Assembly: GCF_000372745.1 (NCBI RefSeq)
Contig: NZ_KB889596.1
Coordinates: forward strand, 124,001-188,000
Reading direction: 5' to 3'
Origin: Embleya scabrispora DSM 41855
GTDB taxonomy: Bacteria > Actinomycetota > Actinomycetes > Streptomycetales > Streptomycetaceae
Length of the DNA stretch: 64,000 nucleotides
Notes under the pieces: model-generated
Databases searched by the model: none
What the model saw: the letters and a program-made list of their open reading frames with translations, nothing else
What the model was told of the DNA's origin: nothing
Shown: one piece after another, positions 18,122-26,808 of the stretch
Position numbering within the stretch: position 1 is the stretch's first letter
Layout of the letters: every line of letters starts with the position of its first letter
Made by a program: the position numbers and the translations under genes

Positions 18122-18608
18122 GGTCCTGCTTTCGGATCGCGGAGCGTAGACCCACGAGCCTGCCACATCCCGCACCGATCCCCGCGCCCGCCACGAGCCG
18201 CGGGACGCGCTTGGGGCGGGGCGCGGGCGTGGTTGTGGCCGTCGGCGCCGTCGGCGCGGGCGCGGCCGTCGGCGCGGGGCGCGGATGCGGTCCGTGGGCA
18301 TGGACGCAGGCGTCGGCGCGGGCGCGGTGGCCGTGGAGGAAGCGCCGGGCCGAGGGACGCGATGCCGAGGAGCGCCCAGGTGTGCACAGCAAGCAAGGAC
18401 CGGGACCCGAGCGACTCGGCCACCGAACCGGAGCGGGTGGCCCAAGTGCCGAGGAGGGCCACCGAACCCGCCCACGCGGCAACGCCACCCGCTCCGGCCG
18501 GCCGTGTCGCCGACGCGCGCCGCGCCGACGATTCGCCACCGTTCGCCTCCGCGTGAGCGCGCGACAAATGCCCGCCCAGGCGGCACCCCGATGTGATGGG
18601 GTGAACGA
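18122..18608. other. Divergent intergenic region with low-complexity GC repeats
   Basis: This 487-bp region lies between the divergent TPR-repeat gene and the acetyltransferase gene. It holds imperfect GGCGC/GTCGGCG repeats near 18240-18300 and no credible gene. Confidence 0.4.
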
Positions 18609-19430
18609 ATGAACGTGACCGCGACCGTGACCTCCCTGGCCTACCGCACCGACCTGATGCTGCTCACCCTCCAAGGCAGCCACATCGAGAAGCGCGACGA
18701 TTACCTGGTCGTCCGGAGCCCGGCCAACCCCACCTTCCACTGGGGCAACTTCCTCCTCTTGGCCACGCCGCCGGCCCCGGGCACGGCCGCCGCCCGGATC
18801 GACGCCTTCCGCCGCGAATTCCCCGACGCGGCCCACGTCGCCCTCGGCGTCGACGGTACGACCGGCGCAGCCGGCGACCCGACCGACCTGGCCGCCGCCG
18901 GCCTGTCCGTCGAACGCAGCACCGTCCTGACCGCGACAACGCTCGACGCGCCCGCGCGCCCCAACACCACCGCAACCGTCCGCGTCGCCGAATCCGACGA
19001 CGACTGGGCCCAGGCCGTGGCCCTCAGCGAGGCCACCAACCCCGGTTTCGACCCCGCCGACCACCACGCCTTCACCACGCGCCGCATCGCCGGCTTCCGC
19101 GACCTCCAAGCCCGCGGCCACGGAGCCTGGTTCGGCGCCTTCGAAGGCAACCAACTCCGCGCCGGCCTGGGCCTGTTCACCGACGGCCAGGGCCTCGCCC
19201 GCTACCAAACCGTCGCCACCCACCCGGCCCACCGCAACCAGGGCCTGGCCTCAACCCTGGTCCACACCGCAGCCCGACACGCCCAAGCCCACTGGTCCAC
19301 CGAAACCCTGGTAATCGTCGCCGACCCCACCTACCTGGCCATCAACCTCTACCGAGCCCTCGGCTTCACCGACTCGGAAACCCAAATCCAACTCGACCGG
19401 CTTTCGTTCGGGACGTCCTCAGGTGCGTAG
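18609..19430 (+). CDS. GNAT-family N-acetyltransferase
   Basis: This 273-residue protein has a C-terminal GNAT fold. The acetyl-CoA-binding motif A is ATHPAHRNQGLASTLVHTAA (about residues 203-222), and motif B is ADPTYLAINLYRALGF. The N-terminal half (RTDLMLLTLQGSHIEKRDDYLVVRSPANPTFHWGN) resembles a degenerate first GNAT-like domain, as in two-domain GNAT proteins. The substrate is unknown. ATG 18609 follows GGGGTGA. The gene uses unusually uniform C-ending codons relative to its neighbours. Confidence 0.85.
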   Translation: MNVTATVTSLAYRTDLMLLTLQGSHIEKRDDYLVVRSPANPTFHWGNFLLLATPPAPGTAAARIDAFRREFPDAAHVALGVDGTTGAAGDPTDLAAAGLSVERSTVLTATTLDAPARPNTTATVRVAESDDDWAQAVALSEATNPGFDPADHHAFTTRRIAGFRDLQARGHGAWFGAFEGNQLRAGLGLFTDGQGLARYQTVATHPAHRNQGLASTLVHTAARHAQAHWSTETLVIVADPTYLAINLYRALGFTDSETQIQLDRLSFGTSSGA

Positions 19431-19631
19431 CCACGCGTAAGCGAGGGGTTCCGGTTGCCTGCGGAACTCGGGCGCAATGTATTCCCCGCCCCACCCGCGC
19501 GTCCCAACAGCGCACCGGACCGGTCTACGCGGTTGAATGCGAAGAGCCAATGAATGTCGCCCGGATTCTCGCGCCTCGGGCGCAACCGGCGGTCTTCGGG
19601 GGAACGGTGATCGTCGGTGGTGTCGGGCCTA

Positions 19632-20000
19632 TCAGGCGCGGTCGTGGAGAGTGACCTGGTAGCCGTCGGGGTCGGCGAAGGTGAATGTCCGCCCGAAGGG
19701 GCCGTCGATCGGTGCGGAGACGATGGTGTGACCGTCGGCGACGAGAGCATCGTGGATGGCCTGGACGTCGGTGGCGTGGAGCCAGATCGCGGCACCGATG
19801 CCGGGCTGGGCAACGGATGCGAGATCGGTGCCGGGAACGACGTCGCGGAGTGCGAACGCGATCGGCTTCGTCTCGAAGACGACGGCGTGCGGAGGCCCGG
19901 CCTGCGAGCGGACGAGGCCGAGGTACTGCTCGTAGAACGCCTGCGAAGCGTCGAGGTCGCGCGCCTGGAGCGAAATGAAGTCGGGGCCGGTGGCGGGCAC
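19632..20000 (-). CDS. VOC-family protein under MarR control
   Basis: This 122-residue VOC-fold protein starts VPATGPDFISLQARDLDASQ and shows AFYEQYLGLVRS in the first unit. The second unit is FGRTFTFADPDGYQVTLHD, a classic glyoxalase/ring-cleaving-dioxygenase ending. GTG 20000 has AAGGAG 7 nt upstream; the open frame continues upstream across the promoter but is not coding. It is divergent from a MarR gene with two matching palindromes between them, so it is the likely repressed target. Confidence 0.87.
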   Translation of the reverse strand: MPATGPDFISLQARDLDASQAFYEQYLGLVRSQAGPPHAVVFETKPIAFALRDVVPGTDLASVAQPGIGAAIWLHATDVQAIHDALVADGHTIVSAPIDGPFGRTFTFADPDGYQVTLHDRA

Positions 20001-20019
20001 GATGATGCTCCTTCTCTTC

Positions 20020-20065
20020 GTGTCAGATTCCTGACACGGATCAATGTATGTCAGAATCCTGACAT
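20020..20065. promoter_or_regulatory. Paired MarR operators in divergent promoter
   Basis: Two perfect 7-bp inverted repeats with 4-bp spacers are present: GTGTCAG-ATTC-CTGACAC (20020-20037) and ATGTCAG-AATC-CTGACAT (20048-20065). Their centres are 28 bp apart. The second covers the MarR start codon, so binding would block MarR expression directly. Confidence 0.75.
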
Positions 20066-20522
20066 GAGTCAAAACCGTGTCGGCGTCGACCTGGACAAAT
20101 CACTGGGCTACCTGCTGAAAGAGGCTTCGAGCGCCCTGCGCGCAGCCATGGAGGAGGTGCTGCGGCCGCTCGGCATGAGCGTGACGCACTACTCCTGCCT
20201 CGAGCTGCTGGCTCAACGGCCGGGCTTGTCGAACTCCGAGCTCGCGCGGGGCGCGTTCGTGACACGGCAGACGATGAACGTGCTGCTCCAGGCCCTGGAA
20301 CGAGAGGGCTACGTGACCAGGCCCGCGGAGGCACCCGTCGGGAAGGTTCTTCCCGCGCGGCTCACGCCTCGCGGCCGACGGAGCCTGGAGAAGGCGACCG
20401 TAGCGGTCCGGTCCGTCGAGGTCGGAATGCTGGCCGGCATGACCGAGACCGAGCAGTCGGACGCTTTCCGGATCCTGCGGAGCATGATCCATTCCCTGCG
20501 CGATGGCAACGACGGGGCATAG
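20064..20522 (+). CDS. MarR-family repressor
   Basis: This 152-residue winged-helix protein starts MSQNRVGVDLDKSLGYLLKEA. Helix-turn-helix segments are LSNSELARGAFVTRQTMNVLLQAL, and the wing region is VTRPAEAPVGKVLPARLTPRG. It probably represses itself and the divergent VOC gene through the two CTGACA palindromes. No clear ribosome-binding site precedes the ATG, which lies within the second palindrome, so the mRNA may be leaderless. The inducing ligand is unknown. Confidence 0.9.
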   Translation: MSQNRVGVDLDKSLGYLLKEASSALRAAMEEVLRPLGMSVTHYSCLELLAQRPGLSNSELARGAFVTRQTMNVLLQALEREGYVTRPAEAPVGKVLPARLTPRGRRSLEKATVAVRSVEVGMLAGMTETEQSDAFRILRSMIHSLRDGNDGA

Positions 20523-20677
20523 CTCGTTCCCTGGCGCACGTCCCACCGCGCCCGGACGGGAGTGCAGTCGAGCGTGAATCACCGCACCGAAGGTTTGCGC
20601 CTTGGTCGGGCGGCCGGAGTCGGGGAACCCGATCGGCGTGCGTGTTTTGCGGGTCGGCGTGGGGGCGGGCTGTGAGC

Positions 20678-20983
20678 ATGGTCGGCATGGAGAATTGGCT
20701 TCCCCGGCATCCGGGGGACGACGCGTTGGAACGGGCGTCCGTGGTAGGCGAGTTGCCCGCAGTCGAGGGGCCCGCGCGCCGGTTGGCGGAGGCGCTGCTC
20801 GGATGGCACAACGCAGCGCCCGGAGCGGCGGAACGGGCGTACGAGGTGCGGGTCGTGGTGGCGCCGGCCGCGCCGGCGGACCGGGAGCTGTGTTGGCGAC
20901 TCGAGATCGCGCCGGAGCGGGTGGAACGGTTGATCGCGTTGTTGCGACGGGATACCGAGGCGCTGTTCGCGGCGCGCGAGTGA
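20678..20983 (+). CDS. Small hypothetical protein
   Basis: This protein of about 101 residues starts near MVGMENWLPRHPGDDALERA and ends LRRDTEALFAARE. It has a helix-rich N-terminus and a central beta segment (YEVRVVVAPAAPADRELCWRLEIAPE). I do not recognise the family. ATG 20678 is chosen for GGGCGGG about 8 nt upstream, but GTG 20672 and ATG 20687 are also possible. Confidence 0.55.
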   Translation: MVGMENWLPRHPGDDALERASVVGELPAVEGPARRLAEALLGWHNAAPGAAERAYEVRVVVAPAAPADRELCWRLEIAPERVERLIALLRRDTEALFAARE

Positions 20984-21004
20984 GGCTTCGGGCCCGAGGC
21001 GGCG

Positions 21005-21023
21005 GGCGCCCGGCTCGGGCGCC
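21005..21023. terminator. Bidirectional hairpin
   Basis: GGCGCCCG (21005-21012) and CGGGCGCC (21016-21023) form a perfect 8-bp stem with a 3-nt loop between the convergent small gene and the encapsulin gene. Confidence 0.6.
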
Positions 21024-21062
21024 GCTCGCTTGCCGCGACCCCGTCGACCGCGGCAGAAGCGC

Positions 21063-21863
21063 TTATGGCCGAGCGAACCCGATCGCCGCCTCGCCCGTGT
21101 ACATCAGGAAGGTCAGCGTTTCCTGGAAGTACAGGCGCACGTTGTCCTCGTCGTGCGACAGGTAGCCGATCGACAGGTCCTGCCCCAGTCGCAGCTCGTA
21201 GTCGCCGCCTCGGGTGGACAGCACGAACGCGCCGTCGATCGCGGGCGCCCAGATCGGCTCGCCGCCCAGGATCCGGGTCAGGTGCTGCCGGATCGGGTAG
21301 CCGTGATCGGCCGCCTCGTTGACCGCGGTGTATGCCTCCGACCCCAGCACCAACTGGTATGCGCCGTTGACGCCCGCCAGGCGCAGTTCGGTGAGCGCGC
21401 GGCTGACCGCGTCGGGGTAGTCCCGCACGTCCGCCGGCAGCGTCACCGGCGCGTTGGTGGACGCCGCCCTGATGCCCTCGATCGAGGCCGCCGCATAGCC
21501 CTCGAAGATCAACCGGTCCTCGGTGAACGCCATCTTGCGCGCGGCGTCCTTGACCGGCTGCCAGTCCGCGTCCTTGGCACCGCGCTCGACCGCGTCGACC
21601 GCGCCGCGGGCCACGGTGAACGGCACGCGCAGTTCGATCAACGGACGGAAGTCCCGGCTGCGCGCCCGCACTCCGTCGGCCGGCGGCGCGAGGTCGGTCA
21701 GGTGACCGGTCCCCACTCCGGCCGTCTCGCTGCCGTCCGGACCTTCCACGTCCACGACCCGGCGGCCCGCGACGTGCCGCTTGAAGGTTCGTCTGGCCTC
21801 GTCCTCCAGGTCCGTCCAGGCGGCGTCGGAGATGGGGGCGAGTTCCCGGTGCAGGTTGTTCAT
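21063..21863 (-). CDS. Family 1 encapsulin shell protein
   Basis: This 266-residue HK97-fold protein self-assembles into the proteinaceous nanocompartment that houses peroxidase or ferritin-like cargo. Diagnostic stretches are MNNLHRELAPISDAAWTDLE at the N-terminus, the phage-capsid-like ARRTFKRHVAGRRVVDVEGP, the E-loop region RSRDFRPLIELRVPFTV, and the C-terminal LSIGYLSHDEDNVRLYFQET. The length matches T=1 encapsulins such as those of Thermotoga and Brevibacterium. ATG 21863 has AGGAG upstream. The cargo DyP gene ends 89 bp upstream on the same strand, so they form an operon with cargo first. Confidence 0.95.
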   Translation of the reverse strand: MNNLHRELAPISDAAWTDLEDEARRTFKRHVAGRRVVDVEGPDGSETAGVGTGHLTDLAPPADGVRARSRDFRPLIELRVPFTVARGAVDAVERGAKDADWQPVKDAARKMAFTEDRLIFEGYAAASIEGIRAASTNAPVTLPADVRDYPDAVSRALTELRLAGVNGAYQLVLGSEAYTAVNEAADHGYPIRQHLTRILGGEPIWAPAIDGAFVLSTRGGDYELRLGQDLSIGYLSHDEDNVRLYFQETLTFLMYTGEAAIGFARP

Positions 21864-21952
21864 GGAGTGGCGCTCCTGTTTCATTCGAGGTCGATACGGC
21901 GGTACACGAGGTGGCGTTGGTCGAATGGCGGGGTGGAGTCGGACCGGCGAGG

Positions 21953-23140
21953 CTAGGCGGGGCCCGACTCGGTATCGGAAACCGACTCGGCACCGGCACC
22001 GGCCGCCGCACCGAGGCCGCCGATGCCGAGCGATCCGTCGGCGGAGTGCGCGGCGGCGGGAACGGCCGGGGACGCGAGCCCGGCCGGGGTCCGCGCGGGC
22101 AGCCGTACCGGCTCCGGTTTCTCAGGCTCCGCCACACCACCCGAACCGCCCGAACCGACCGACGCCGCGCGTGCTTCGGTCGGGGCTTCCGGCAGGTCCG
22201 CCAGGAAATTCGCAGTCGGCACGAAGAACAACCCACCCGTGATCGCCGTCGAGAAGTCCAGGATCCGGTCGTAGGTGCCCGCGGGCTTGCCGATGAACAT
22301 GTTCCGCAACATCTGTTCGGTGACGCTCGGGGTGCCGGAGTAGCCGATGAAGTAGGTGCCGAACTCGCCCCTGCCGACCGTCCCGAACGGCATGTTGTCG
22401 CGCAGGATGTCGCGCTCGGTACCGTCCGGATCGGTGATCGTGTTCAACGCGACGTGCGAGTCGATCGGCTTGATCTCGTCGGGCAGTTCGAGGTCGGAGA
22501 GCTTGGTCCGACCGATCACCCTCTCCTGCTCCTCCACCGGCAGCGCGTTCCACGCGCGCATGTCGTGCAGGTACTTCTGCACGATCACATAGCCGGCGCC
22601 GGCGAAGTCCGGGTCGTCCTCGGCTGTGATCGTGATCGCCGCGAGCGCGTCCTGCCCTTCCGGGTTCTCCGTACCGTCGACGAAGCCCATCAGGTCGCGC
22701 TGGTCGAAGTACTTGAAACCGTGCACCTCGTCGACCACCGTCGCCGCGCCGGCCAGTCGATCCGTGATCACGGAGGCCAACTCGAAGCACAGGTCCATCG
22801 TCCCCGCCCGCAGGTGCAGGAGCAGGTCGCCCGGCGTGGACACCGCGCGGTGCTTGGCGCCCACCAACTCCCGGAACGGGTGCAGTTCCGCCGGGCGCGG
22901 CCCCGCGAACAACCGGTCCCACGCGTGCGAACCGATGCCGACCACGCACCGCAGGTCGCCGTCCGGGATCCGGAAGCCCACCGATCGGCGCAGTCCGGCC
23001 AGGTCGGCCAGGAAGTCCCGCACGGTGTCCTCGGCCTCGGCGCCGGCGTCGATGGTCAGGACGACGAACATCGCCGTCTTGGCCGGCGGGCCCAGGATCG
23101 CTTGTGGCTGGGGCGGAGCGGCTTTCCGCGGCTGGGTCAT
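21953..23140 (-). CDS. Dye-decolourising peroxidase (DyP), encapsulin cargo
   Basis: This 395-residue heme peroxidase has the DyP signature GFVDGTENP (about residues 152-160, catalytic Asp) and the proximal-His motif DSHVALN. The structural LRDNMPFGTVGRGEFGTYFIGY stretch lies near the distal Arg. The core ends near residue 315. A Gly/Pro/Ala linker and the encapsulin-targeting peptide DGSLGIGGL (about 368-376) follow. A further 19 residues rich in Ala, Gly and Glu come after the targeting peptide, whereas in known cargoes it is usually near the very end. ATG 23140 has GAGGAG upstream. Confidence 0.95.
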   Translation of the reverse strand: MTQPRKAAPPQPQAILGPPAKTAMFVVLTIDAGAEAEDTVRDFLADLAGLRRSVGFRIPDGDLRCVVGIGSHAWDRLFAGPRPAELHPFRELVGAKHRAVSTPGDLLLHLRAGTMDLCFELASVITDRLAGAATVVDEVHGFKYFDQRDLMGFVDGTENPEGQDALAAITITAEDDPDFAGAGYVIVQKYLHDMRAWNALPVEEQERVIGRTKLSDLELPDEIKPIDSHVALNTITDPDGTERDILRDNMPFGTVGRGEFGTYFIGYSGTPSVTEQMLRNMFIGKPAGTYDRILDFSTAITGGLFFVPTANFLADLPEAPTEARAASVGSGGSGGVAEPEKPEPVRLPARTPAGLASPAVPAAAHSADGSLGIGGLGAAAGAGAESVSDTESGPA

Positions 23141-23163
23141 GATGCGTGGCTCCTCGCCGATGG

Positions 23164-23226
23164 TGACGGGTGACGGCTGACGGCTGACGGCTGACGGCTG
23201 ACGGCTGACGGCTGACGGCTGACGGG
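23164..23226. repeat. Nine-copy 7-bp tandem repeat upstream of DyP
   Basis: The + strand carries nine copies of TGACGG(C/G) in 63 bp. Seven central copies are identical TGACGGC, and the first and last end in G. The array lies 24 bp upstream of the DyP start and just before its ribosome-binding site, within the 5' leader or promoter of the encapsulin operon. Confidence 0.9.
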
Positions 23227-23683
23227 CCGATGATCGGCGGCCCCGGCGGCAGGCCCTGATGGGCTCGCGGGTCCGTCCGGTGATCAGGCTGCCGAGCCCG
23301 GTGGCGCCGGTGGTGCCCGTGATGTCGGTGGAGGTGAGCGCACCCATCCGCGCCGCCCACGCCCCGAGTTCGCTGTGTATGGGCCCGCGATCGTCATGCG
23401 GGCCGACGGGTCGACTGCCCGCTCGGGCTCGGTGTCGAGTCGGACGTACCGGTCGGTGGGCACGACGAAGCCCCGTACGCGCATGCCGCACCGGGCCGCG
23501 ATGTCGCCGTCACTCACCACCCACTGCACCATCGACCGATCATGTGGCCGGCAAACCTGATCCGGCCGAGCCTTTACCGCCGCGATGATCTCGCCGTCCG
23601 TTGCGCGAGTGGCGGCGACGGGGCGGTTGTAGCCTTCGCGAACGGGGTCGAGTGGATGGGGCAGCGAGTACTTGGGGGCGGGA
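23227..23683. other. Region upstream of the encapsulin operon
   Basis: This stretch lies between the DyP-side tandem repeat and the DivIVA-domain gene and should carry divergent promoters. Minus-strand frames (for example 23284-23532, starting MVQWVVSDGDIAARCGM) are open and look partly protein-like, but they show no recognised domain. They may be a decayed gene. Confidence 0.35.
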
Positions 23684-23962
23684 ATGCAGTGGGATTTCAC
23701 TCGGACGCGGCTGCGTGAGGGGTACGCGATCGCCGACGTGGACGCGTTCCTGGCGTTGGTGCGCAGCAGCCTGGACGGCACGGCCGCGGTACCGCTGACG
23801 CCGGCTCGGGTGCGCGAGCAACGGTTCGCCACCGTGCGGCTGCGCACGGGCTACGACGAGGACGAGGTCGACGCCGCACTCGACGAGATCGAGGCCCGAC
23901 TCGCAGCCCGCGGCGGGGCGTGGGGCTCGGGTGGGCCACGGGGGCTCGGACGCGAGACGTGA
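23684..23962 (+). CDS. DivIVA-domain small protein
   Basis: This 92-residue protein starts MQWDFTRTRLREGYAIADVD, the N-terminal DivIVA motif (FTRTRLREGYAIADVDAFL). A second degenerate copy follows: FATVRLRTGYDEDEVDAALDEIEARL. Each copy corresponds to the membrane-binding, coiled-coil-nucleating unit of DivIVA. It lacks the long coiled coil of true DivIVA and is typical of short actinomycete 'DivIVA domain-containing' proteins of unknown role. ATG 23684 has GGGGGCGGGA immediately upstream. Confidence 0.82.
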   Translation: MQWDFTRTRLREGYAIADVDAFLALVRSSLDGTAAVPLTPARVREQRFATVRLRTGYDEDEVDAALDEIEARLAARGGAWGSGGPRGLGRET

Positions 23963-24079
23963 CCGGGAGGCGGGCGAACCACGGGCGTGGACGCGAGGGG
24001 TAACCGGGGCGCCGACGGCCCATGGGGGGGCGAACGCGAAAACGGGCCGAGGCACGAACGCGGACGTGGGGATCAGCCC

Positions 24080-24379
24080 TTACCGTGCACCCGTGTGGTC
24101 GCCGGCTGGACCGATGTCGAGCCGGCGGCTGGGCTGTTCCGGCTCGGAGTGGGTCGCGCGGTGGCGTGCGAGTTTGCCCTGCCATCCGGGAAGCATTTCC
24201 GCGAGTGGCAGCAGGTTGCCGTTGGCGTTGGCTTCGGCGAGGGCATCCTGATACTCCTCCTCGAAATCCATCCGCAAGTCGTCGGGCAGCTCGGCGCGCA
24301 GCTCGGCGGGCGTCGCGTGTTCGGGGCCGCCGAAGCCGATGGTGCGCTGTGGCCAGCGGGGGTCGGTGGTCTCGTCCAT
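24080..24379 (-). CDS. DUF6247-like small protein
   Basis: This 99-residue acidic protein has the core TPAELRAELPDDLRMDFEEEYQDALAEA followed by LLPLAEMLPGWQGKLARHRA. The pattern 'L-P-x-D-x-x-x-x-F-x-x-E-x-x-x-A-L' then a Trp-containing helix matches the DUF6247 family, which often sits beside toxin-like genes in actinomycetes. No toxin partner is visible here. ATG 24379 is the best start by similarity but has no strong ribosome-binding site. Confidence 0.65.
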   Translation of the reverse strand: MDETTDPRWPQRTIGFGGPEHATPAELRAELPDDLRMDFEEEYQDALAEANANGNLLPLAEMLPGWQGKLARHRATHSEPEQPSRRLDIGPAGDHTGAR

Positions 24380-24546
24380 GGGAACAGCGTGGCACCGCGG
24401 CGGTGGTCGTCGGTAACCGGCGCCCTCGGGTGGTGCACGCGACCGAGCGCGCGCCCCGCGGCTCCGGAGACCACCGCGACGAAGTGAAGGATCCGGTCGC
24501 TCGGTTCCGGCCCGGCAGCCGCTGGGTGCGTCGATGCTACGGCCGG

Positions 24547-24858
24547 TCAGTCGATCGGTGTCGCTCCGTGGCCCTCGGCGATCGAGTCGATCCACCGGGC
24601 CAGCACGAAGTCGCGGTCCGTCAGCTTGTTGCCGGCGTCGTGCGTGGTGATCGAGAACCGAATTCGCTGCCACGTGATGTGGATGTCGGGGTGGTGCCGG
24701 ATCTCCCGGGCTTTGGCGCCGACGTACATCGCCAGGTGCAAGGTCTCGTGGTACGCCTGCGTGTAGGTCCGCTCGATCGCGTCCCCGACTCGTTGCCAGC
24801 CGGGCAGTTCGGCGAGAAGCTTGGTGATCTGGTCGTCGGTCAGTGGCGTGAGTGCCAT
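24547..24858 (-). CDS. Pterin-4a-carbinolamine dehydratase
   Basis: This 103-residue enzyme dehydrates 4a-hydroxytetrahydropterin during pterin cofactor recycling. The active-site motif HHPDIHITW lies at residues 55-63, and TTHDAGNKLTDRDF at 71-84. His55, His56 and the later His73 match the family's catalytic histidines. ATG 24858 has GGGGGTGG upstream; an in-frame ATG at 24870 is less well placed. No pterin-dependent hydroxylase is adjacent. The upstream XRE regulator gene ends 16 bp away on the same strand. Confidence 0.92.
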   Translation of the reverse strand: MALTPLTDDQITKLLAELPGWQRVGDAIERTYTQAYHETLHLAMYVGAKAREIRHHPDIHITWQRIRFSITTHDAGNKLTDRDFVLARWIDSIAEGHGATPID

Positions 24859-24874
24859 GTCCACCCCCATGTCG

Positions 24875-26225
24875 TCAGAGGCCGATCGTAGCCAGCAGCT
24901 CGCCGAGGTCGCGCCCGTATGCGTGGTCGGACCAGGGCTGCATCCGGGTGCGGAGCATCGCCAACTCCCCACGGGTGCGCGCGGATCCGGTGCTGGTGCC
25001 GACCAGCGTCGCCCGCCCGGCGAGGTACAGGGCGCGCTCGGGCTCGCCGGCTGCTGCGGCAACGGCAGCGTGCCGAGCCTGGAATACGGCAACGTCCCGG
25101 CGGTGTGTGTCGGGCATCGCGGCGAGCACCCGTGTCCAGACGCGGTCGGCCTCGCGGATGGCGTCGGGGTCGTGCATGCGGCCGTAGCAGGTGGCGCGTT
25201 GGACGTCGATGTATCCGGGGGTGCGGCGGCAGGCGTCGCCCCAGGGTAGGTCGTCGTCGATTCGCTCGACGAGTTGCTGGGCTTCACCGAGAAGGGCGTC
25301 GACGCCTGCGCGGTCGCCTGCGAGGGATCGGCCGTGCGCGCCGTGGACGGAGGCGATCACGCGGACCTTCGGGGCGAGGGCTCGCGGGTCGGCGAGGGCC
25401 GCGTCCGCGAGGTCGACAGCGCCGGAACCATCCCCTATATCGACGCAGAGGGACGCCTTGTTCGCGAGGGCGTACCCGACGAGCTGGTGGTCGCGGGATC
25501 GGTGGGCCATGTCGAGGGTGATGTCGCGCCACCGGATCGAGGAGGCATGGTCGCCGGCGTCCTGGTGGAGCCAGCCGAGGAGCGCGGCGTAGGCGGCGCC
25601 GACCCGCAAAAGGTCGCGCCGGAGTTCGCCCGCCGCCTGCGTGGACAGTTCGCAGATGAGCTGGTGCTGGGCGGTGACCGTGGCGACGAGCTGGTGTGGG
25701 CCCAGCAGCATGTCCGCCCAGTAGTGGCCCTGGAGTTGCTCGCGGAAATAATGGACGAGCGCGGGGTCGACGGGCCGGCGTGATGCCGGCGCGCGCTGGG
25801 GCGGGGGGCGGCGCGAATGTGGACGCGGTGCCGGTGATGGCGGCGGCACCAGCGATGAAGTCCCTGCGGAGCACAGTGGTCCTGTCTGGGGCGGCGATGG
25901 ATAGCTGCTCCAGACTCAGCGACGACAGCGCCGGCGGCGGTCGATTGTCCGCTTCAGCGGCTTGTCTGTCCGCTTCGTCGGCCAGGCGCCAGGCCCGGAC
26001 GAGGACGCCGCCGGTGTCGAGTGCGGCGTCCAGACGCGCGGCGAGATCCCCGTCGCAGCGTCGCTCCGCCTTCTCGATCTTGCCGATCAGATCGCCGCTG
26101 ACGTGCACCGATGCACCAATGGCGTCCTGCGTGAGCCGAGCGCGCTTGCGCCAGTGCCGCAGTTCGGCACCGAGGTGATGCCGTGGCGATCGGGAGCCGT
26201 CGAGGGGGCGGAGGGGGTACGGCAT
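24875..26225 (-). pseudogene. XRE-family regulator split by a frameshift at a homopolymer
   Basis: The N-terminal frame from ATG 26225 encodes an HTH_XRE domain (LGAELRHWRKRARLTQDAIG then VSGDLIGKIEKAERR) and a linker ending FIAGAAAITGTASTFAPPP. The C-terminal frame encodes the usual helical-repeat domain from VDPALVHYFREQLQGHYWADM to GRDLGELLATIGL (24875). The two are joined if one C is removed from the C6 run (G6 on the + strand, 25803-25808). The whole gene would then be about 450 residues, the normal length. It could be a genuine mutation, a phase-variable switch or a sequencing error. Confidence 0.8.
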
Positions 26226-26380
26226 GTCGGCCTCGTCCTCGTGAAGCGGACAACCCCGGCGTCCGGATCAGACCGTGGACATCGAAGGGGTAGTCCCCGC
26301 TGAATGGTCACAAGCTGGTTCCCAGTACACACCCTCGGTGATCTGCGTCGGGGGCGCACGACGGAATGGAGGCGGTCCCT

Positions 26381-26584
26381 GTGCCACGGAGCGAGATCCT
26401 CGTCCAGGTAAGCGTCACCGATTCGGGTGACTCGGAGCGTCCACACCGCGTCTCGCTGCCCGGCCGGCCCGATCTGGACGTGTCGCGCGCCGAGTTGACC
26501 GTGCTCGTGCACGAGGCCCGGATGTGCCTGGTGCGCACGGCGCCGCCGACAGGGATCGGCCGCATCTCGAACTCGGGCGGCTGA
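26381..26584 (+). CDS. Small hypothetical protein
   Basis: This protein of about 67 residues starts VPRSEILVQVSVTDSGDSER and ends in RISNSGG. GTG 26381 has GGAGG 8 nt upstream; an ATG 15 bp earlier is also in frame. It resembles small actinomycete proteins found beside XRE/DUF397-type regulators, but I cannot name the family. It is divergent from the XRE gene. Confidence 0.55.
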   Translation: MPRSEILVQVSVTDSGDSERPHRVSLPGRPDLDVSRAELTVLVHEARMCLVRTAPPTGIGRISNSGG

Positions 26585-26808
26585 CCACCGCCCGTCGCCG
26601 CCCGCCTCCATCCCCGCGGGCGGCTCCGGCCCGGCGGCGAATGTGCGCGTCGCCGGCCCGGCCCCGGTCGTCCGTCGTGAACAGCGGGCGACCCGGCCCG
26701 GCGGTGACCGCGACGCCGCCGGGCCCACCCCCCTCGCCCGGCCTGGTGCCCGATGACCCCCGCACACCGGCCCGGGCGAAACCACCACCCACATCCTCCG
26801 GAGACCCC

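Noticed and set aside
23141-23491. Upstream extension of the DyP frame to an ATG at 23491
   Set aside because: The extension reads through the tandem repeat as RQPSAVS repeats. The DyP family starts near MTQPRKA, which has a good ribosome-binding site.
23284-23532. Possible 82-residue minus-strand gene starting MVQWVVSDGDIAARCG
   Set aside because: Protein-like at first, but no ribosome-binding site, no recognised family, and the C-terminal part degenerates; at best a decayed gene.
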